In this document: piece after piece, positions 5,485-8,299 of the stretch | Numbering within the stretch: position 1 is the first letter of the stretch | Layout: each line of letters begins with the position of its first letter | Assembly: GCA_031119595.1 (NCBI GenBank) | Contig: JAVHXX010000061.1 | Location: 1-8,299, forward strand | Direction of reading: 5' to 3' | Source of the DNA: Patulibacter sp. | GTDB taxonomy: Bacteria > Actinomycetota > Thermoleophilia > Solirubrobacterales > Solirubrobacteraceae | Length of the DNA stretch: 8,299 nucleotides | Made by a program: the position numbers and the translations under genes | The notes under the pieces: model-generated | What the model was told of the DNA's origin: nothing | Database searches by the model: none | Seen by the model: only the letters and a program-made list of their open reading frames with translations

Positions 5485-8064
5485 ATGCTTGCTTCCCGCT
5501 CGGCACGTCGTGCCGCCCTCTTCCCGATCGCGACCCTGTCGCTGCTCGGCCTTCCCGCCGCGGCCCACGCCGTCGACCTCTCCTACACCAACCCCGCCGG
5601 GATCTACACGGTCATCGCGTCGGACACCGGCAACTTCGCGATGAAGACCGGCCCGAACCACCCGAACGGCGGCGGGCTCCTGCTGACCTTCACGCAGGGT
5701 GGCCGCAACCTCCTCTACTCGTACTCGAGCGGCACCTACTACCCGTTCGCGCAGCTGACCACGAACAAGGCCACGCTCTCCAACATCACGAACGGCGTGC
5801 GCGCCAGCGGTGATCTGAGCAACGCGGCCTCCGGCGGCAGCGAGCAGCTGCACGTCGACGAGGACATGACCGTGACCGGCACGACGCGCGAGAACTCGGC
5901 GATCTTCGAGATCCTGAGCGTCCGCAACGACGGCGCGACGCCGATCAAGATCGGCGCCCGCACGGCGGTCGACTTCAAGCTCGCGAACGACGACGGCCCG
6001 GCGTTCACGCCCGACGGCGGCACGGCCCTGACCCAGGCCACGCGGTACACGAACCCGGCGTTCTCGGTCTTCTACCTCAACGACAACAACGGCACGAACC
6101 CGTCGATCCCGACGCCGCCGACGCTCCGCGCGACGTGGTCGGCCGGCCCGAACGACTTCGGCGCCACCCCCGCCGACATCCTCGAGATGGCGGACTACGG
6201 CGTGAAGGCGACCCAGCCGCTCGTGCCGACCCTGCCGCTCGCCAGCACGAAGATCAACGCGGACAACGAGGTCCGCTGGATCTGGGGTCCGGACCAGAAC
6301 TCGGCCCGCACCATCGCGCCCGGCGCGACCGTGAAGTTCACGATCGCGACGTCGATGGGCACGCTCAACCCGGTCACGCCGACGATCCAGCACCGGCCCA
6401 CCGTCTCCGGCGGCACGACCGTCGGGCAGGTCCTCACGGGGACCCAGGGCGACTGGAACGACACCACCGGCCTGACCGCGTTCCACTACCAGTGGCAGCG
6501 CTGCGACAGCCAGGGTGCGAACTGCGTCGACGTCGCCGGTGCCACGAACCAGACCTACACCACGACCGACGACGACCTCGGCTCGACGATGCGGATCTCG
6601 GTCACGGCCGGGAGCTCTGCCCCGGCGACGTCCGACGTCACCGGCGTGATCGTCGCCCCGGACACCACCCCGCCGGCTGCGCCGACGCTGCCCGAGGGCC
6701 CGACCGGCACGGTCGCCGTGAACTCGGCGGTGATCCCGTTCACGGGCGCCGAAGCGGGCGGAACGTTCGAATGCTCGCTCGACGGTGGCACCTTCGAGCC
6801 GTGCTCCTCGCCGTACTCGGCCGGTCCGCTCGCCGACGGCCCGCACACCTTCGCCGTCCGGCAGATCGACGCGGCCGGGAACACCGGTGCGCAGGCCGAG
6901 ACGACCTGGACCGTCGACACCACGGCTCCGGCCGCCCCGACGGTGACGTCCGCGCCGGACGACCACACGACCGCGACGGACGCGCACGTGACCTTCACCG
7001 GCGAGGACGACGCGACGTTCACGTACGTCCTCGATGGCGGTGCCGAGCTGCCCGCGACCTCCCCGCTCGACTTCTCCGGTCTCGCGCCGGGAACCCACAC
7101 GCTCGTCCTGCGGCAGATCGACGCCGCGGGCAACGTGAGCGCGACGCGCACCGTGACCTGGACGGTCGACGTGCCGCCGACGCCGACGCCCACGCCGGCT
7201 CCGACCGTGACACCTGCACCGACCGTGACGCCCGCGCCGGCGCCGGCAGGCGATGCACCGAAGGCGACGCCCGCTCCGTCGACGCCCGCCGCACCCGAGG
7301 TCAAACCGACGCCGGCCGCTGCACCGACCGCTCCCGGCATGGGCTTCGCCTCCTCGTTCGCCGGTTCGAAGGTCACTGCGGGCGCGAGCGTCCCGGCGGT
7401 CACCGTCGACCGCGCCCCGGTGACGGTCGACTGCCAGACCACCGGCACGGTCCTCACGTCGTGCGAGGCACAGCTCTTCGCCACGGTCGACGGCGTCACC
7501 GCGACCGGGACCAGGGCGCGCCGCGCTGCCGCACCGCGGCAGGTGCTCGTCGGCACCGGCCAGACGACGTCCGGTGGCGGCTCCGATCACCTCCAGATCA
7601 AGGTCACGCTGAACGCGACCGGTCGCGCGCTGCTCACGCGCCGCCCGCTCGGGGTCAACGTGTCCGTGACCATCGCCGGCAAGCCCGTGACGGGGTCGCC
7701 GCTCGCGGTCACGACGAGCTCGAAGCTCCTCCCGGTACACGCGGGGCTCGTGCTGAGCTCCTTCGGTGTCGGCACTGCTGAGCTTCCCGCCGCCGTGCGC
7801 GGCGCGCTCGGTCAGCTCGCGAACCAGCTCCCGGCGACCGCCCGCCTCCGCGTCGTCGGCCACACGACGCCCGGCGCCGACAACGCGGTCAAGCACCTCG
7901 CCTACGCCCGCGCGAAGGCGGTCCAGCAGTACCTGCTGACCCGCGGCGTCCACGCGACCTGGTCGGTCGCGGGTCGCGGCGACGGCGCCCCGTGGGTGCG
8001 CGGCACGAACGCCGCTGCCCAGGATCGCAACCGCCGGGTCGCGGTGCTGATCGACCGCAAGTAG
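5485..8064 (+). CDS. Secreted modular protein with Ig-like domains and C-terminal OmpA-like domain
   Basis: Exported protein of 859 residues, probably held at the cell wall. Layout: Sec signal peptide 1-29 (basic start, hydrophobic core, AHA cleavage before VD); beta-rich region of unrecognised family about 30-295; Ig-like module about 298-390 with YQWQRC and a likely C340-C347 disulfide; two tandem Ig-like repeats 393-477 and 478-562; Pro/Thr-rich linker 563-618; beta-rich segment about 619-745 with C650 and C660; OmpA-like domain about 750-859. The OmpA-like call rests on GHTTPG (792-797), AYARAKAVQQYL (806-817) and DRNRRVAVLID (847-857). These domains normally bind peptidoglycan diaminopimelate, but the GHTD aspartate is Thr795 here, so binding is uncertain. 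An in-frame TAA at 5449 with no ATG, GTG or TTG after it fixes the ATG at 5485. It stands alone between terminators; nothing ties it to the transporter. Domain calls are good; biological role unknown. Confidence 0.88.
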   Translation: MLASRSARRAALFPIATLSLLGLPAAAHAVDLSYTNPAGIYTVIASDTGNFAMKTGPNHPNGGGLLLTFTQGGRNLLYSYSSGTYYPFAQLTTNKATLSNITNGVRASGDLSNAASGGSEQLHVDEDMTVTGTTRENSAIFEILSVRNDGATPIKIGARTAVDFKLANDDGPAFTPDGGTALTQATRYTNPAFSVFYLNDNNGTNPSIPTPPTLRATWSAGPNDFGATPADILEMADYGVKATQPLVPTLPLASTKINADNEVRWIWGPDQNSARTIAPGATVKFTIATSMGTLNPVTPTIQHRPTVSGGTTVGQVLTGTQGDWNDTTGLTAFHYQWQRCDSQGANCVDVAGATNQTYTTTDDDLGSTMRISVTAGSSAPATSDVTGVIVAPDTTPPAAPTLPEGPTGTVAVNSAVIPFTGAEAGGTFECSLDGGTFEPCSSPYSAGPLADGPHTFAVRQIDAAGNTGAQAETTWTVDTTAPAAPTVTSAPDDHTTATDAHVTFTGEDDATFTYVLDGGAELPATSPLDFSGLAPGTHTLVLRQIDAAGNVSATRTVTWTVDVPPTPTPTPAPTVTPAPTVTPAPAPAGDAPKATPAPSTPAAPEVKPTPAAAPTAPGMGFASSFAGSKVTAGASVPAVTVDRAPVTVDCQTTGTVLTSCEAQLFATVDGVTATGTRARRAAAPRQVLVGTGQTTSGGGSDHLQIKVTLNATGRALLTRRPLGVNVSVTIAGKPVTGSPLAVTTSSKLLPVHAGLVLSSFGVGTAELPAAVRGALGQLANQLPATARLRVVGHTTPGADNAVKHLAYARAKAVQQYLLTRGVHATWSVAGRGDGAPWVRGTNAAAQDRNRRVAVLIDRK
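6661..7170 (+). repeat. Two tandem Ig-like protein repeats within the secreted protein gene
   Basis: Two 85-residue units (6661-6915 and 6916-7170) each begin D-T-T-x-P-A-A-P and end in RQIDAAGN plus a TWTVD motif. The DNA for RQIDAAGN is nearly identical at 6859-6882 and 7111-7134. Unit 1 has a cysteine pair (C430, C440) flanking LDGG, whereas unit 2 has Tyr and Ala at the matching places. This suggests internal duplication followed by divergence. Confidence 0.7.
7201..7229 (+). repeat. Short 18-base tandem repeat in the Pro/Thr linker
   Basis: CCGACCGTGAC occurs at 7201-7211 and again at 7219-7229, a period of 18 bases encoding PTVTPA repeats. It lies in a Thr/Pro/Ala-rich spacer that separates the Ig-like part from the C-terminal part. 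Such units can change in copy number between strains. Confidence 0.6.
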
Positions 8065-8072
8065 GGCCCGAA

Positions 8073-8100
8073 CCGCCGCGGTCCCACGGGGCCGCGGCGG
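8073..8100 (+). terminator. GC-rich terminator hairpin after the secreted-protein gene
   Basis: CCGCCGCGG (8073-8081) pairs perfectly with CCGCGGCGG (8092-8100). A T-G wobble and two further C-G pairs extend it, leaving a CACG loop and a stem of about 12 pairs. It begins 9 bases after the stop codon. No T-run follows. Confidence 0.6.
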
Positions 8101-8152
8101 CGCTGCCCGGCGCTGCACGTCTCCACGCCGCCCGACGCGAGACGACGACCGC

Positions 8153-8158
8153 TACGGT
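8153..8158 (+). promoter_or_regulatory. Candidate -10 element for the gene at 8169
   Basis: TACGGT (TANNNT, within CTACGGT) ends 10 bases before the ATG at 8169, predicting a leader of only a few bases. No Shine-Dalgarno is present, and the -35 region shows no clear match. Confidence 0.35.
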
Positions 8159-8168
8159 CGGGCCCACG

Positions 8169-8299
8169 ATGCCCGGCGATGCCAAGACGCACTCCCGCCC
8201 GCGACGGTCGGCACACTGGTACGACGCCCTCGCAGTCGTCGCCGCCGTCCTGCTGATCGCCATCGCCTGGGACAAGGGCAACACGCAGGGGCCGTCGCC
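8169..8299 (+). CDS. N-terminal fragment of a membrane-anchored hypothetical protein (runs off the window)
   Basis: An open frame of 43 codons plus two bases reaches the window edge without a stop. The first 16 residues are hydrophilic and basic (K6, R10, R12, R13), followed by a hydrophobic stretch at about 20-34 (ALAVVAAVLLIAIAW) and then a polar sequence DKGNTQGPS. This is a single signal-anchor or uncleaved signal segment, with the N-terminus inside by the positive-inside rule and the remainder outside the membrane. The start is supported by the TACGGT element upstream and the terminator that separates it from the previous gene. The family is not recognisable from this fragment. Confidence 0.6.
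   Translation, partial: MPGDAKTHSRPRRSAHWYDALAVVAAVLLIAIAWDKGNTQGPS

Noticed and set aside
5284..8118. 944-codon open frame on the minus strand opposite the secreted-protein gene
   Set aside because: Its translation is Arg/Gly/Val-rich low-complexity sequence with no domain motifs. The plus frame encodes a clean signal peptide, Ig-like and OmpA-like motifs. It is a high-GC antisense artefact.

Overview
The window is very GC-rich and densely coding, with G/C-ending codons, starts without Shine-Dalgarno sites next to TANNNT -10-like elements, and secreted Ig-like/OmpA-type modules. This fits a high-GC actinomycete. A Thermoleophilia (Solirubrobacterales-like) host is my best guess, from the YQWQRC-type Ig-like module and the leaderless-looking starts. 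That placement is inference, not proof.

Left part (22-4022, then 4143-5321): a minus-strand creatininase-family metal hydrolase is divergent from a plus-strand cluster. The cluster holds a cytosine-deaminase-like amidohydrolase, an ABC ATPase and an ABC permease, joined by two 4-base ATGA overlaps. A strong GC hairpin and a C-rich, G-poor leader follow, then a lipoprotein substrate-binding protein of the NMT1/THI5/SsuA type. A rho-independent-type terminator closes the unit. The logical reading is one import-and-hydrolysis system: the lipoprotein captures a small organic compound, a permease homodimer driven by the ATPase imports it, and the deaminase-like enzyme and possibly the divergent hydrolase break ring or amide C-N bonds. 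The substrate cannot be read from the sequence. A nitrogen heterocycle is likely (pyrimidine, formylaminopyrimidine or thiamin breakdown product, creatinine or hydantoin-like).

Right part (5485-8064): an 859-residue secreted modular protein. It has a signal peptide, an unrecognised beta-rich N-terminal region, one YQWQRC-type Ig-like module, two tandem Ig-like repeats, a Pro/Thr linker, another beta-rich segment and a C-terminal OmpA-like domain lacking the usual GHTD aspartate. Its start lies behind an unusual leader: a consensus GGAGGT 35 bases upstream, a hairpin between it and the ATG, and an overlapping sigma-28/WhiG-like promoter match. A GC hairpin terminator follows. The window ends in the first 43 codons of a membrane-anchored protein of unknown function (8169-8299).

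No tRNA, rRNA, CRISPR array, insertion sequence or phage element was seen, and no gene-free stretch exceeds about 225 bases.
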